From Neisseria zoodegmatis (lineage in GTDB: Bacteria; Pseudomonadota; Gammaproteobacteria; Burkholderiales; Neisseriaceae), in the NCBI RefSeq assembly GCF_900187305.1, contig NZ_LT906434.1, positions 1,612,001 to 1,676,000 of the forward strand: 64,000 nt of DNA, read 5' to 3'. The stretch's first letter is position 1. Each line of letters begins with the position of its first letter. A program made the translations under genes and the position numbers. The notes beneath the pieces were generated by a model, which worked only from the letters and a program-made list of their open reading frames with translations, searched no databases and was not told where the DNA came from. Of this stretch, positions 1 to 9,509 are shown piece by piece.

Positions 1-91
1 TCCACACGTTTTTACAGGTAACGGAGCAGGTGTGGCAGCCGATACATTTGTCTAAGTTCAGAACCATGCCGACTTGTGCTCTGATTTTCAT
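1..91 (-). CDS. narH: Respiratory nitrate reductase beta subunit NarH (5' end only)
   Basis: Only the first 30 codons lie in the window; the gene continues past position 1. The visible product starts MKIRAQVGMVLNLDKCIGCH and contains the first ferredoxin-type cysteine run (C16, C19, C22, C26 spacing) that binds an Fe-S cluster in NarH. NarH passes electrons from the NarI cytochrome b to NarG on the cytoplasmic face of the membrane. The start at 91 is preceded by AAGGAA at good spacing. In the usual narGHJI order narG lies immediately upstream; here the upstream neighbour is a DUS hairpin and the divergent recA, while narG is found 13 kb away on the same strand. Confidence 0.9.
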   Translation of the reverse strand, partial: MKIRAQVGMVLNLDKCIGCHTCSVTCKNVW

Positions 92-113
92 GGTAGTGTT
101 CCTTTTGGTTTGG

Positions 114-154
114 TTTTCAGACGGCCTCTCCGGTAGTGGCAGGCCGTCTGAAAA
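114..154. terminator. Inverted AG-DUS pair upstream of narH
   Basis: TTCAGACGGCCT at 116-127 and AGGCCGTCTGAA at 141-152 form a 12-bp stem with a 13-nt loop. Such pairs serve as uptake signals and terminators in Neisseria. Here it lies between the recA upstream region and the narH start, just outside the narH ribosome binding site, where narG would normally end. Confidence 0.6.
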
Positions 155-585
155 ACGGCTTCGTCAAGTGGTTGCTATCGCTGTATTAAAACTTTTTCAC
201 AGATAGAAGCTTAGTAGATGGCGTGCAAGAAAAACATGCGTCTAAAGAGCAGGCGCAGGCAGCAAAGGAATGTAGGCCGGCTAGCTGAAAAGGGGAACGG
301 AGGTAGTTATTTGGGAGTATGGCGGGCAGTTGGAATACCTATTTGAATGCACGGGCAGCACCCGATCCGAGCGAATAAAACCAATCGTTTCGGCATACGA
401 TTGAACTTGAGTATTCACCCGCCTGCCTGAAATACGCCGCAAAAATATTCAGACGGCCTCAACCGCTACGGCAGGCTATATACCCATCAGGCCGTCTGAA
501 AGCCCGATGAAAACTTTTTCGGAAAGCAGCGATTTATGCGATAATCTGCGCCGAAATCCTTACCATCATTCCACACGGAAACATC
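155..585. other. Intergenic region between narH and recA
   Basis: No convincing gene is seen. The stretch holds a further inverted DUS pair at about 450-500 (TTCAGACGGCCT ... AGGCCGTCTGAA) and the presumed recA promoter at its right end. Nothing resembling the end of narG is found. Confidence 0.6.
515..546 (+). promoter_or_regulatory. Probable recA promoter
   Basis: A GATAAT hexamer at 540-545 preceded by TATGC looks like a sigma-70 -10 element. The -35 region (CTTTTTC near 514-520) is weak. The recA start follows about 40 nt downstream. No LexA-type operator was recognised, as expected for Neisseria. Confidence 0.4.
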
Positions 586-1632
586 ATGTCAGACGAAAAA
601 AGCAAAGCACTAGCCGCCGCGCTCGCGCAAATCGAAAAAAACTTCGGCAAAGGCTCCATCATGAAGATGGACGGCAGCCATAAAGACGAAAATTTAGAAG
701 TCATCTCCACCGGCTCGCTCGGTTTGGACTTGGCGCTCGGCGTGGGCGGCCTGCCCCGCGGCCGTATCGTCGAAATCTTCGGTCCCGAATCATCCGGTAA
801 AACCACCCTGTGTTTGGAAGCCATCGCCCAATGTCAGAAAAACGGCGGTACCTGCGCCTTTATCGATGCCGAAAACGCATTCGACCCTATCTACGCCCGC
901 AAACTCGGCGTGAAAGTGGAAGAACTGCTGGTTTCCCAACCCGACACCGGCGAGCAGGCGCTTGAAATCTGCGACATGCTGGTACGCTCCGGCGGCGTGG
1001 ATATGGTCGTAGTCGATTCGGTCGCCGCGCTCGTGCCCAAAGCCGAAATCGAAGGCGAAATGGGCGACAGCCACGTCGGCCTGCAAGCCCGCCTGATGAG
1101 CCAAGCCCTGCGCAAACTCACCGGCCACATCAAAAAAACCAACACCTTAGTCGTATTCATCAACCAAATCCGCATGAAAATCGGCGTGATGTTCGGCAGC
1201 CCCGAAACCACCACCGGCGGTAACGCGCTGAAATTCTACGCCTCCGTGCGCCTCGACATCCGCCGCACTGGTTCCATCAAAAAAGGCGACGACGTTTTGG
1301 GTAACGAAACCAAAGTCAAAGTCATCAAAAACAAAGTCGCCCCACCCTTCCGCCAAGCTGAATTCGATATCCTTTACGGCGAGGGCATCAGCTGGGAAGG
1401 CGAACTGGTCGATTTGGGCGTGAAATACGATATCGTTGAAAAATCAGGCGCATGGTACAGCTACAACGGTGCCAAAATCGGCCAAGGCAAAGACAACGTG
1501 CGCGTATGGCTGAAAGAAAACCCCGAAGTCGCCAACGAAATCGACGCCAAAATCCGCGCCAAAGTCGGTGTGAATGTGCAAATCACCGAAGGCACGCTGG
1601 ACGATACCGACGGCGAACAGCCTGAAGAATAA
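586..1632 (+). CDS. recA: Recombinase RecA
   Basis: RecA is the ATP-dependent strand-exchange protein of homologous recombination and is needed for natural transformation. The 348-residue product has the Walker A motif GPESSGKT at residues 66-73, the Walker B strand VVVDS at 141-145, the core signature around [14 protein letters not shown] and an acidic C-terminal tail ([10 protein letters not shown]), as expected for the family (about 350 residues). The ATG at 586 gives the standard MSDEKSKAL start. It is the first of a same-strand run with the radical-SAM pair, but a DUS hairpin terminator right after the stop suggests it is transcribed alone. Confidence 0.98.
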   Translation: MSDEKSKALAAALAQIEKNFGKGSIMKMDGSHKDENLEVISTGSLGLDLALGVGGLPRGRIVEIFGPESSGKTTLCLEAIAQCQKNGGTCAFIDAENAFDPIYARKLGVKVEELLVSQPDTGEQALEICDMLVRSGGVDMVVVDSVAALVPKAEIEGEMGDSHVGLQARLMSQALRKLTGHIKKTNTLVVFINQIRMKIGVMFGSPETTTGGNALKFYASVRLDIRRTGSIKKGDDVLGNETKVKVIKNKVAPPFRQAEFDILYGEGISWEGELVDLGVKYDIVEKSGAWYSYNGAKIGQGKDNVRVWLKENPEVANEIDAKIRAKVGVNVQITEGTLDDTDGEQPEE

Positions 1633-1651
1633 TCGGCAAAGCAAATCCATT

Positions 1652-1681
1652 CAGGCCGTCTGAATTTTCAGACGGCCTTCT
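1652..1681 (+). terminator. recA terminator (inverted DUS)
   Basis: AGGCCGTCTGAA and TTCAGACGGCCT face each other across a 2-nt spacer, followed by TTCTCTT. It lies 20 nt past the recA stop. Confidence 0.75.
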
Positions 1682-1774
1682 CTTACGCCTCAAACTAAGA
1701 AAAAATTTAGCTGACTAAATAAAATCTCACAACTATAATAAAAAAACATGATTTTCTTTAATCAAAGCTAAGCT

Positions 1775-3037
1775 ATGGACTATCAAAAAATCAGCCGCAA
1801 GCTCGAAATTTTAGCCGACGCGGCCAAATACGACGTTTCCTGCTCGTCAAGCGGCGGTTCGCGCAGCAACGACGGGCAAGGCTTGGGCAACGCTTCGCGT
1901 GCGGGCATCTGCCACAGCTTCACCGAAGACGGCCGCTGCGTATCGCTGCTGAAAATCCTGCTGACCAACCATTGCATCTACGACTGCGCCTACTGCGCTT
2001 CCCGCCGCAGCAACGACATCCCGCGCGCGGCGTTTACGGTCGATGAAGTGGTGGATTTGACCATGAGCTTTTACCGCCGCAACTATATCGAAGGGCTGTT
2101 TTTGAGTTCCGGCATCTTCAAAAACGCCGATTACACCATGGAACGCTTGGTGCGGATCGCCAAAAAACTGCGCGAAGAACACCGCTTTCACGGCTACATC
2201 CACCTCAAAACCATTCCCAAAGCGTCTGCCGAAATCCTGCACGAAGCCGGGCTGTATGCCGACCGCCTCAGCGTCAACATGGAAATCCCCACCGTTTCCG
2301 GCCTCAAGCTGCTCGCGCCCGAAAAAAACCACAGCGATATGACGCAGCCGATGGCGTTTGTCCGCAACGAAATCGCCGCCTTTGCCGACAGCCACAAAAC
2401 CATCAAATCCACGCCCAAGTTCGCTCCCGCCGGACAAAGCACGCAGTTCATTATCGGCGCGGCAGGCGAAACCGACCGCCAAATTATCCGCGCCGCCGGC
2501 GGCTTTTACCGCCATTACGGCCTCAAGCGCGTGTATTACTCGGGCTATGTGCCGGTATTGGAAGACAAACGCCTGCCGCCTTTATCGACGCAAGTGCCGC
2601 TGCGGCGCGAAAACCGGCTCTATCAGGCCGACTGGCTGATGCGTTTTTACGGCTTTTCCGACCATGAAATCTTAGATGACCAACAACCTTTCCTCGACTT
2701 AGATTTCGACCCCAAACTCGCTTGGGCGCTGCGCCACCGCGAATGGTTTCCCGTGCCGCTGCAACACGCACCGCTCGAAACCATCTTGCGCGTGCCCGGC
2801 ATCGGCGTGAAGTCCGCCCGCAAAATCGTGCAGGCCCGCCGCTTCCGTATGATTACGATGGCACAGCTGCGCAAAATGGGCGTGGCGCTCAACCGCGCGC
2901 GCTATTTCATCACCCTACCCGAACCCAACCGCTACGCCGACTTAATCGACAGCCCGCAACTGCGCGGCCTGCTGCTGCAAAACACACGCTCCAAGTTCAG
3001 CCAAAGCGATGCCGTGCAAAGCGATTTATTTGGCTGA
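1775..3037 (+). CDS. Radical-SAM protein, putative DNA modification/repair family
   Basis: The 420-residue product carries a radical-SAM cluster motif CX3CX2C at C67, C71 and C74 (CIYDCAYC) and near the C terminus (about 330-355) a helix-hairpin-helix DNA-binding segment (LRVPGIGVKSARKIV). This matches the family described as a putative DNA modification/repair radical-SAM protein linked to a uracil-DNA-glycosylase-like partner. The substrate is not known. The next gene starts 24 nt downstream and is the partner family that co-occurs with it, so the two probably form an operon. The ATG at 1775 begins MDYQKISRKLEIL and follows an AT-rich promoter-like region. Confidence 0.85.
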   Translation: MDYQKISRKLEILADAAKYDVSCSSSGGSRSNDGQGLGNASRAGICHSFTEDGRCVSLLKILLTNHCIYDCAYCASRRSNDIPRAAFTVDEVVDLTMSFYRRNYIEGLFLSSGIFKNADYTMERLVRIAKKLREEHRFHGYIHLKTIPKASAEILHEAGLYADRLSVNMEIPTVSGLKLLAPEKNHSDMTQPMAFVRNEIAAFADSHKTIKSTPKFAPAGQSTQFIIGAAGETDRQIIRAAGGFYRHYGLKRVYYSGYVPVLEDKRLPPLSTQVPLRRENRLYQADWLMRFYGFSDHEILDDQQPFLDLDFDPKLAWALRHREWFPVPLQHAPLETILRVPGIGVKSARKIVQARRFRMITMAQLRKMGVALNRARYFITLPEPNRYADLIDSPQLRGLLLQNTRSKFSQSDAVQSDLFG

Positions 3038-3061
3038 ACCGTGCCGACAGGAATCCCATTC

Positions 3062-3826
3062 ATGCGTTTCATCTTGCATTACGACGGCAGTTTCGACGGC
3101 CTCTTAACCGCCGTGTTCCAAGCCTATGCACGCAAATACCCGCTCGACAGCGTACACATTACCTGCGATGCCGACGACACCGATTTATTCGGCCAAAGCG
3201 AAACCATCGCCACCGAGCCGGAGCAGGCACAGCGCGTGTTTCAACGCTTGGAACGCCAAATCGGCTGCCGCGGCACGCTCAAATTGCTCTACGGCTTTTT
3301 ATCCGCCACCCCCGAAATGCCCGACACCTTTTTACGCATCGTCCGCCTGGCGTTGGCGCAATCCGGCCGCCGCGACATTTTGAGCGACTACGGCCATTAT
3401 GATGTGATGCAGTGGGCGAAATGGGTGAAAAGCGTCGGCCACGAAAAGCACCGCATGGAAGCCTTTGTGCGCTTTGAAGAAATGGAAAACGGGCTTTACC
3501 TCGCCCGCATCGAACCGCAATACGACGTACTGCCGCTGACCGTGCGCCATTTCCGCCAACGCTATCCCGCACAACAATGGGCGGTTTACGACATGCAGCG
3601 CGGCTACGGCATCTTTAACCATTCAGACGGCCTCCATCCAATCAGCGACTTAGCGCAATCCGGCATCGAAGCCCACTATTCCGACCGCGAACGCGATTAC
3701 CAGCGGCTGTGGCAACGCTATTTCCACAGCACCACCATCCTCTCCCGCCGCAACCCGCGCCTGCACCGCCAGCAGATGCCGCAGCGTTACTGGAAATACC
3801 TAACCGAAAAACAGCCGGCATTCTGA
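3062..3826 (+). CDS. Probable DNA metabolism protein, partner of the radical-SAM gene
   Basis: The product (254 residues, MRFILHYDGSFDGLLTAVFQ) matches the family annotated as 'probable DNA metabolism protein' that sits beside the radical-SAM gene in many genomes and is fused to a uracil-DNA-glycosylase-like domain in some. No glycosylase domain is fused here. I start it at the ATG at 3062, with AGGAA 8 nt upstream, rather than the in-frame GTG at 3041. A DUS embedded at about 3620 encodes part of the chain (HSDGLH). The reaction catalysed is unknown; pairing with the radical-SAM enzyme suggests joint action on DNA. Confidence 0.75.
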   Translation: MRFILHYDGSFDGLLTAVFQAYARKYPLDSVHITCDADDTDLFGQSETIATEPEQAQRVFQRLERQIGCRGTLKLLYGFLSATPEMPDTFLRIVRLALAQSGRRDILSDYGHYDVMQWAKWVKSVGHEKHRMEAFVRFEEMENGLYLARIEPQYDVLPLTVRHFRQRYPAQQWAVYDMQRGYGIFNHSDGLHPISDLAQSGIEAHYSDRERDYQRLWQRYFHSTTILSRRNPRLHRQQMPQRYWKYLTEKQPAF

Positions 3827-3952
3827 TTCAGACGGCCTCCCTAATTTGATTGGTCAACATGAATGATTTTTTAAGCCCAACTCCAAGCAGTCAAAGCATA
3901 ATCCGCTGTATCCGCAGCAGCTTTTATCCGCCGCTGTAAACCTTTGCCTTCG

Positions 3953-4010
3953 AGGCCGTCTGAAACATTGTTCCCATTCCTGCAAAACCCTGTTTTCAGA
4001 CGGCCTTTTC
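3953..4010 (+). terminator. Inverted DUS pair before tex
   Basis: AGGCCGTCTGAA at 3953-3964 and TTCAGACGGCCT at 3995-4006 followed by TTTCC. The long loop makes it a moderate terminator candidate for the preceding gene pair. A single DUS half also sits at 3828-3838. Confidence 0.5.
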
Positions 4011-4073
4011 CTTTGCCAAACCTCCCCAAAACCGCTATCCTTTTCCCTTTTTTTCAGCTTCAACACCTTCACC

Positions 4074-6362
4074 ATGAACATCATTTCCACCATCGCATCA
4101 GAATTAAACGCCACTGCCGCCCAAATCCAAGCCGCCGTCGAACTGCTTGACGACGGAGCCACCGTACCCTTTATCGCCCGCTACCGCAAAGAAGCCACCG
4201 GCGGGCTGGACGACACCCAACTGCGCCATCTCGCCGAGCGTCTGCAATACCTGCGCGAATTGGCAGAGCGCAAACAAACCGTTTTAAAAAGCATTGAAGA
4301 ACAAGGCAAACTCACGCCCGAGCTTCAGACGGCCATCGAAGCAGCCGACAACAAAACCGCGCTCGAAGACCTCTACCTGCCCTACAAGCCCAAACGCCGC
4401 ACCAAAGCCCAAATCGCCCGCGAAAACGGTTTGCAGCCTTTGGCGGAATTATTGTTACAAACGCCGTCTGAACACCCCGAAACCGCCGCCGAAGCCTATC
4501 TGAACGCGCAAGTGCCCGACACCAAAGCCGCGCTCGACGGCGCGCGCGCCATTCTGATGGAACAGTTCGCCGAAGATGCCGAGCTGCTCGGCAACTTGCG
4601 CGAAAAACTGTGGAGCGAAGCCGAAATCCATGCCCAAGTGGTTGTCGGACAAGAAGATGCCGGCGAAAAATTCAAAGACTATTTCGACCACCGCGAACCC
4701 GTCCGCAACATGCCCAGCCACCGCGCGTTGGCCGTATTGCGCGGCCGCAACGAAGGCGTGCTGCAAGTCGCCCTCAAATACCAGCCCGACGAAACCCCGA
4801 TCACCGAGCAGAGCGAATACGAAAAAATCATCGCCAAACATTTCGGCATCGCCGATCAAGGCCGCCCCGCCGACAAATGGTTGCGCGACACCGTGCGCTT
4901 CACATGGCGCGCCAAAATCTTCCTCTCGCTGGAGCTTGAAGCCTTAGGCCGTCTGAAAGAAGCCGCCGACACCGACGCCATTACCGTATTCGCCCGCAAC
5001 CTCAAAGACCTGCTGCTCGCCGCCCCAGCCGGCCGCCTCACCAGCATGGGTCTCGACCCCGGCTTCCGCACCGGCATCAAAACCGCCGTGGTGGACGACA
5101 CCGGCAAACTGCTCGACACCGCCGTCGTCTATCTGCACCAAGAAAACAACGCCTTAACCACCCTTGCCCGCCTCATCAAACAACACGGCGTGAAACTGAT
5201 TGCCATCGGCAACGGCACCGCCAGCCGCGAAACCGACAAACTCGCCGGCGAATTGGTCAAAGGCCTGCCTGAAATGGGGCTGCACAAAATCGTCGTTTCC
5301 GAAGCCGGCGCGTCCGTTTATTCCGCCTCCGAGCTGGCTGCCAAAGAATTCCCCGAGCTGGACGTTTCCCTGCGTGGCGCCGTCTCCATCGCCCGCCGCC
5401 TGCAAGACCCGCTGGCCGAATTGGTGAAAATCGACCCCAAATCCATCGGTGTCGGCCAATACCAGCACGATGTCAACCAAAGCCAACTCGCCAAATCACT
5501 GGATGCCGTGGTGGAAGACTGTGTGAACGCTGTCGGCGTAGACGTGAACACTGCCTCCGCCCCCCTGCTGGCGCGCATTTCCGGCCTCAACAGCACGCTG
5601 GCACAAAACATCGTTGCCTACCGTGACGAAAACGGCGCATTCGACAGCCGCAAAAAACTCCTCAAAGTACCGCGCCTCGGCGAAAAAACCTACGAGCAGG
5701 CCGCAGGCTTCTTGCGCATCAATGGCGGCAAAGAACCGCTGGATGCATCTGCCGTCCACCCCGAAGCCTACCCCGTCGTCGCCAAAATGCTCGACGACCT
5801 GCACATCAAAGCCGCCGATCTCATCGGCAACCGTGAAAAAATCAAACAAATCAAGCCCACCAGCTACACCACCGAGCAATTCGGCCTGCCCACCATCATG
5901 GACATCCTCGCCGAACTCGAAAAACCCGGCCGCGACCCGCGCGGCGAATTTCAGACGGCCACCTTTGCCGAAGGCATCAACGAAATCAGCGATTTACAAG
6001 TCGGCATGATTTTGGAAGGCGTCGTGAGCAACGTCGCCAACTTCGGCGCATTCGTCGACATCGGCGTACACCAAGACGGCCTCGTCCACATCTCCGCCTT
6101 GTCGAATCGGTTCGTCCAAGACCCGCGCGAAGTCGTGAAAGCCGGCGACGTAGTCAAAGTAAAAGTGCTGGAAGTCGACGCCGCCCGCAAACGCATCGCC
6201 CTAACCATGCGCTTGGATGACGAAGCAGGCAACGCTTCGGTAAGAAGCGACAGGCCGTCTGAAAACCGACGCAATGATAGCGGTAGAAGCCAGCGTAACC
6301 AGCGCGAGCAGACACCGGCTAATTCGGCAATGGCGGATGCGTTTGCGAAGTTGAGACGATAG
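4074..6362 (+). CDS. tex: Tex family RNA-binding transcription accessory protein
   Basis: Tex is a cytoplasmic nucleic-acid-binding protein implicated in transcription and toxin-gene expression in Bordetella and Pseudomonas. The 762-residue chain has the N-terminal Tex region ([15 protein letters not shown]), a YqgF/RNase-H-like domain in the middle ([20 protein letters not shown] near 322-340), helix-hairpin-helix repeats (near 490-570) and a C-terminal S1 RNA-binding domain ([20 protein letters not shown], about 643-715). A DUS lies inside the end of the gene and encodes RPSENR in the basic, low-complexity tail. Length and domain order are normal. Confidence 0.95.
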   Translation: MNIISTIASELNATAAQIQAAVELLDDGATVPFIARYRKEATGGLDDTQLRHLAERLQYLRELAERKQTVLKSIEEQGKLTPELQTAIEAADNKTALEDLYLPYKPKRRTKAQIARENGLQPLAELLLQTPSEHPETAAEAYLNAQVPDTKAALDGARAILMEQFAEDAELLGNLREKLWSEAEIHAQVVVGQEDAGEKFKDYFDHREPVRNMPSHRALAVLRGRNEGVLQVALKYQPDETPITEQSEYEKIIAKHFGIADQGRPADKWLRDTVRFTWRAKIFLSLELEALGRLKEAADTDAITVFARNLKDLLLAAPAGRLTSMGLDPGFRTGIKTAVVDDTGKLLDTAVVYLHQENNALTTLARLIKQHGVKLIAIGNGTASRETDKLAGELVKGLPEMGLHKIVVSEAGASVYSASELAAKEFPELDVSLRGAVSIARRLQDPLAELVKIDPKSIGVGQYQHDVNQSQLAKSLDAVVEDCVNAVGVDVNTASAPLLARISGLNSTLAQNIVAYRDENGAFDSRKKLLKVPRLGEKTYEQAAGFLRINGGKEPLDASAVHPEAYPVVAKMLDDLHIKAADLIGNREKIKQIKPTSYTTEQFGLPTIMDILAELEKPGRDPRGEFQTATFAEGINEISDLQVGMILEGVVSNVANFGAFVDIGVHQDGLVHISALSNRFVQDPREVVKAGDVVKVKVLEVDAARKRIALTMRLDDEAGNASVRSDRPSENRRNDSGRSQRNQREQTPANSAMADAFAKLRR

Positions 6363-6415
6363 AAATTTCTTTAAATTATCAAGATTATATTTCAATAATT
6401 ACAAAGGAAAATATT

Positions 6416-7996
6416 ATGAAATCAAATAGTAAATATATAAACAAGTACACGAGAATGGTTAAAGATGTTGAAAGTTTTAAGAGCCATATGAAGAACACAA
6501 TGCAAAAACGTATTACTGACTTGTTAAGTCAACTAACTGACGGTATTCACGAACGTGATCAAATTATGGCACTTTCTTTACTAGGAGCTATTGCAGGCCA
6601 CAACACATTTTTATTTGGCCCTCCCGGAACTGCTAAAAGTCTGATTTCTCGCCGTTTAGCAAGTGCATTTGAAAATCCGCATTATTTTGAATATTTAATG
6701 AACCGTTTCAGTACTCCCGAAGAAGTATTTGGACCGGTGTCTATCAAAGCTTTAAAAGAAGATCGTTACATTCGCCAAATTCAAGGTTATTTACCAACCG
6801 CTGATTTTGCGTTTTTAGATGAAATTTGGAAAGCAAGCCCTGCTATTTTGAATAATCTATTAACAATTATTAATGAACGTATATTTAAAAATGGTGATGA
6901 GCAAATCGAAGTGCCTCTAAAGGCTTTAATTGCAGCTTCCAATGAAATTCCACCTGAAAATCAAGGTTTGGAGGCTTTATATGACCGCTTTATTCTTCGC
7001 TTATTTGTACCACCCATTGAACAAGAGGAAAATTTCAACCAGCTTTTAGACAGTAAACCAAGTAATGATAAGCTTGAAATTAGCTCTAATTTGCGAATTA
7101 ACTACCACGAGCTTACTAAATGGCGCGACCAGCTTCATGAAGTCAAGTTGAATGAAGATACTCTTTTAATTATCAAATCTATCCGAAAAGAACTGACTGA
7201 ACGATTTGATGAATTGGGTGTTTATATATCAGATCGCCGTTGGCAACGTGCTGCTACACTTTTAAAAGCCGCTGCATTTTGTAATGGGCGGAGAGAGACT
7301 AATCATAGTGATGTTACTTTATTAAAATATTGTTTGTGGACAACACCTGATAATCGAGAAGCAGTGGAAAAAATTGTGATGAATTCGGTAAAATCTTGTG
7401 GATTTAATACTGATGTTGATTTAGCTGCCTTAGATAGAGAGAAAGAGAGCTTAGATAAAGAAATTAATAAAGAACTCTATTATTCCAAAGACATTTATCA
7501 AACAATAACATTACCTGATGGGCGACAATATTTTAAAGTTATTTGGGAAGATGTAGGTAATGACCCTTTGTATATTAAATGTTCATATTTAAAAACTAAT
7601 CAAGATTTTAATCTTGTCAACAGTAATGGCAATGGATACCCACATATAACTGGTAACTTTAATGGTCAAGGATCTTGTAAATTAGAATACAAAAATTACT
7701 ATCATAGAACCGCCACTTTTACTCCTAAAGTTTTGTTTCATAAAGGTGATAAGAAAGAAGATATAAACATTAGATTAATTGAATCTCTTGCCCAGTCTGT
7801 TTCAGAAATTCGTAAGCAACTTGTCGATGTGTTAAAACAGGTTGAGAAAAAACATACAGACTACCAGAAATTCCTACAAAGCCCGTTTGTCACACAATCC
7901 GATATTGATGTTGCCGTCTCAGGAATCTTAGATCAAATTGATAAACTTAATTTGCGAATTAAAGATTGTGAGCGTTTGGAATCATTATGTCGTTAA
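6416..7996 (+). CDS. ravA: RavA-type MoxR AAA+ ATPase
   Basis: The 526-residue product is a MoxR-family AAA+ ATPase with Walker A GPPGTAKS at 68-75, Walker B FLDEI at 133-137, sensor-1 region ALIAASNEIP and a C-terminal extension as in RavA. In E. coli RavA forms hexamers and works with ViaA in fumarate-reductase/Fe-S protein and stress physiology. The viaA start overlaps the ravA stop by 10 nt, so the two are translationally coupled. An AGGAAA ribosome site precedes the ATG. Codon use is distinctly AT-rich compared with recA and tex just upstream, suggesting a different origin. Confidence 0.9.
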   Translation: MKSNSKYINKYTRMVKDVESFKSHMKNTMQKRITDLLSQLTDGIHERDQIMALSLLGAIAGHNTFLFGPPGTAKSLISRRLASAFENPHYFEYLMNRFSTPEEVFGPVSIKALKEDRYIRQIQGYLPTADFAFLDEIWKASPAILNNLLTIINERIFKNGDEQIEVPLKALIAASNEIPPENQGLEALYDRFILRLFVPPIEQEENFNQLLDSKPSNDKLEISSNLRINYHELTKWRDQLHEVKLNEDTLLIIKSIRKELTERFDELGVYISDRRWQRAATLLKAAAFCNGRRETNHSDVTLLKYCLWTTPDNREAVEKIVMNSVKSCGFNTDVDLAALDREKESLDKEINKELYYSKDIYQTITLPDGRQYFKVIWEDVGNDPLYIKCSYLKTNQDFNLVNSNGNGYPHITGNFNGQGSCKLEYKNYYHRTATFTPKVLFHKGDKKEDINIRLIESLAQSVSEIRKQLVDVLKQVEKKHTDYQKFLQSPFVTQSDIDVAVSGILDQIDKLNLRIKDCERLESLCR

Positions 7997-9420
7997 ATAG
8001 CAAATTATCTGAACAAATCCGTTGGATTAAAGCCTCATTGAAAACAGATTATGCAGATCTGTTCAAACGGTATGGGTCTTTAAATGAGCAAATTCAACAA
8101 CGATTGGTTGATTGGCAACATAAAATTCGATTGAATCTATTGCAGAAAAATCCTTTTATTGTGCATGAAAACAACTTAGCTAAAAGTAAGACAGGAACTT
8201 TTGATCAAACATTGATCAATGACTACCAAAATTTCTGCCAGCAAATAGGGAGGCCGTCTGAAAAAGATTTTTGGCAGGCAGAGTTGAAGAAAAATGAAAA
8301 AGTAAAAAAAGACCAAAAAAGCTTGCTTTTGAAACTTTTTACTGATAAATGGCAGCAGCAATTAGACCACGCAAAAGCACAATGGTATTTAGAGCAGTTA
8401 AATCAACTGAGACAGGAATTTCTAACAGGAGTTAAACAGGATTTAGATCTCATTCGGCAACTTGCCCAACAATTAGAGCAATTCGGGCTTGAGGCAGGAT
8501 TATGGCTGGATAATAGTATTGGCAACCTAAGTGATCAAAATATTGAAGAAATGAAGCGCTGGTTGAATTATCTAAGTCAAGATAAGACCGCCAAACAAAT
8601 TGCAGAATTACTTGGAAAAATGCGCCAAATTGAACAGTCTGAAAAAATTGAGCAAGTAAAGCAAACTGTATATATGAATAATCCTAAAGTGGATATTAAT
8701 TCACGAGAGGAAATCATCGGATTACGCTTAAGTAAAGATTTAGAACATGTATTGCCATCCGAATTGGCTTTAATGGCAGATGAAGATACTTCAGTCTTAT
8801 TTGATTTGAAGTTTTTAGAATCTAAGTTAATGTGTTTTGAATTACAAGGTATTATTTATGAAGATGCACCTGTAGAAATCACCGTGGAGCAAACAACCAA
8901 AGATGATGAAACACTTGGCCCGATGATTTTATGTATAGATACCAGTGGTTCCATGCAGGGATTGCCTGAAAATATTGCTAAGGCGATGGCTTTATTTTTA
9001 GGTATAAAAGCAAAAAGTCAAAATCGCTCTTGTTTTATTATCAATTTTTCAACCAAAATTGAAAGTTTTGAAATTACCGATACAACGGGAATATCAAAAC
9101 TAATTGAGTTTCTACAAAAATCTTTTCATGGCGGTACAGACGCTGCTCCAGCATTAAATTATGCTTTAGAAATGATGGGGCAAGATAACTATAAAAAAGC
9201 AGATTTGCTGATGATTTCTGATTTTATTATGAGTAGTTTATCTGAAGACGTACTAGATGCAATAGCGCTTCAACGTAAAGAAGGTAATCAATTTAATTCT
9301 TTAGTCATTGGTAATACATTTATGTATGAGCGATTAAAAACTCATTTTGATCATGAGTGGATATTCAATCCACATGAACAAAAAATTCATGAACTTACAT
9401 ACTTTACACAAAACCTCTAG
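7987..9420 (+). CDS. viaA: ViaA-type VWA domain protein
   Basis: The 477-residue product has a long helical N-terminal region and a C-terminal von Willebrand A domain with a complete MIDAS start DTSGS at 318-322 (ILCIDTSGSMQG), the hallmark of ViaA, the RavA partner. The ATG lies inside the last codons of ravA. The gene shares the AT-rich composition of ravA but contains one AG-DUS at about 8251, read as GRPSEK (residues 88-93), so it has been in a DUS-bearing background long enough to carry one or was acquired with it. A hairpin terminator follows. Confidence 0.9.
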   Translation: MSLNSKLSEQIRWIKASLKTDYADLFKRYGSLNEQIQQRLVDWQHKIRLNLLQKNPFIVHENNLAKSKTGTFDQTLINDYQNFCQQIGRPSEKDFWQAELKKNEKVKKDQKSLLLKLFTDKWQQQLDHAKAQWYLEQLNQLRQEFLTGVKQDLDLIRQLAQQLEQFGLEAGLWLDNSIGNLSDQNIEEMKRWLNYLSQDKTAKQIAELLGKMRQIEQSEKIEQVKQTVYMNNPKVDINSREEIIGLRLSKDLEHVLPSELALMADEDTSVLFDLKFLESKLMCFELQGIIYEDAPVEITVEQTTKDDETLGPMILCIDTSGSMQGLPENIAKAMALFLGIKAKSQNRSCFIINFSTKIESFEITDTTGISKLIEFLQKSFHGGTDAAPALNYALEMMGQDNYKKADLLMISDFIMSSLSEDVLDAIALQRKEGNQFNSLVIGNTFMYERLKTHFDHEWIFNPHEQKIHELTYFTQNL

Positions 9421-9456
9421 TTAAACAAACAACTAGACTAGAAAAATATCATTAAA

Positions 9457-9483
9457 AAGGCACCTGTGTATACAAGTGCCTGT
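9457..9483. terminator. Terminator between viaA and the transglycosylase gene
   Basis: AGGCAC at 9458-9463 pairs with GTGCCT at 9476-9481; it is flanked by A and T tracts and sits between convergent genes. It may serve both. Confidence 0.55.
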
Positions 9484-9509
9484 TGTAAAGATAGCAAATA
9501 TAGCTTAAA

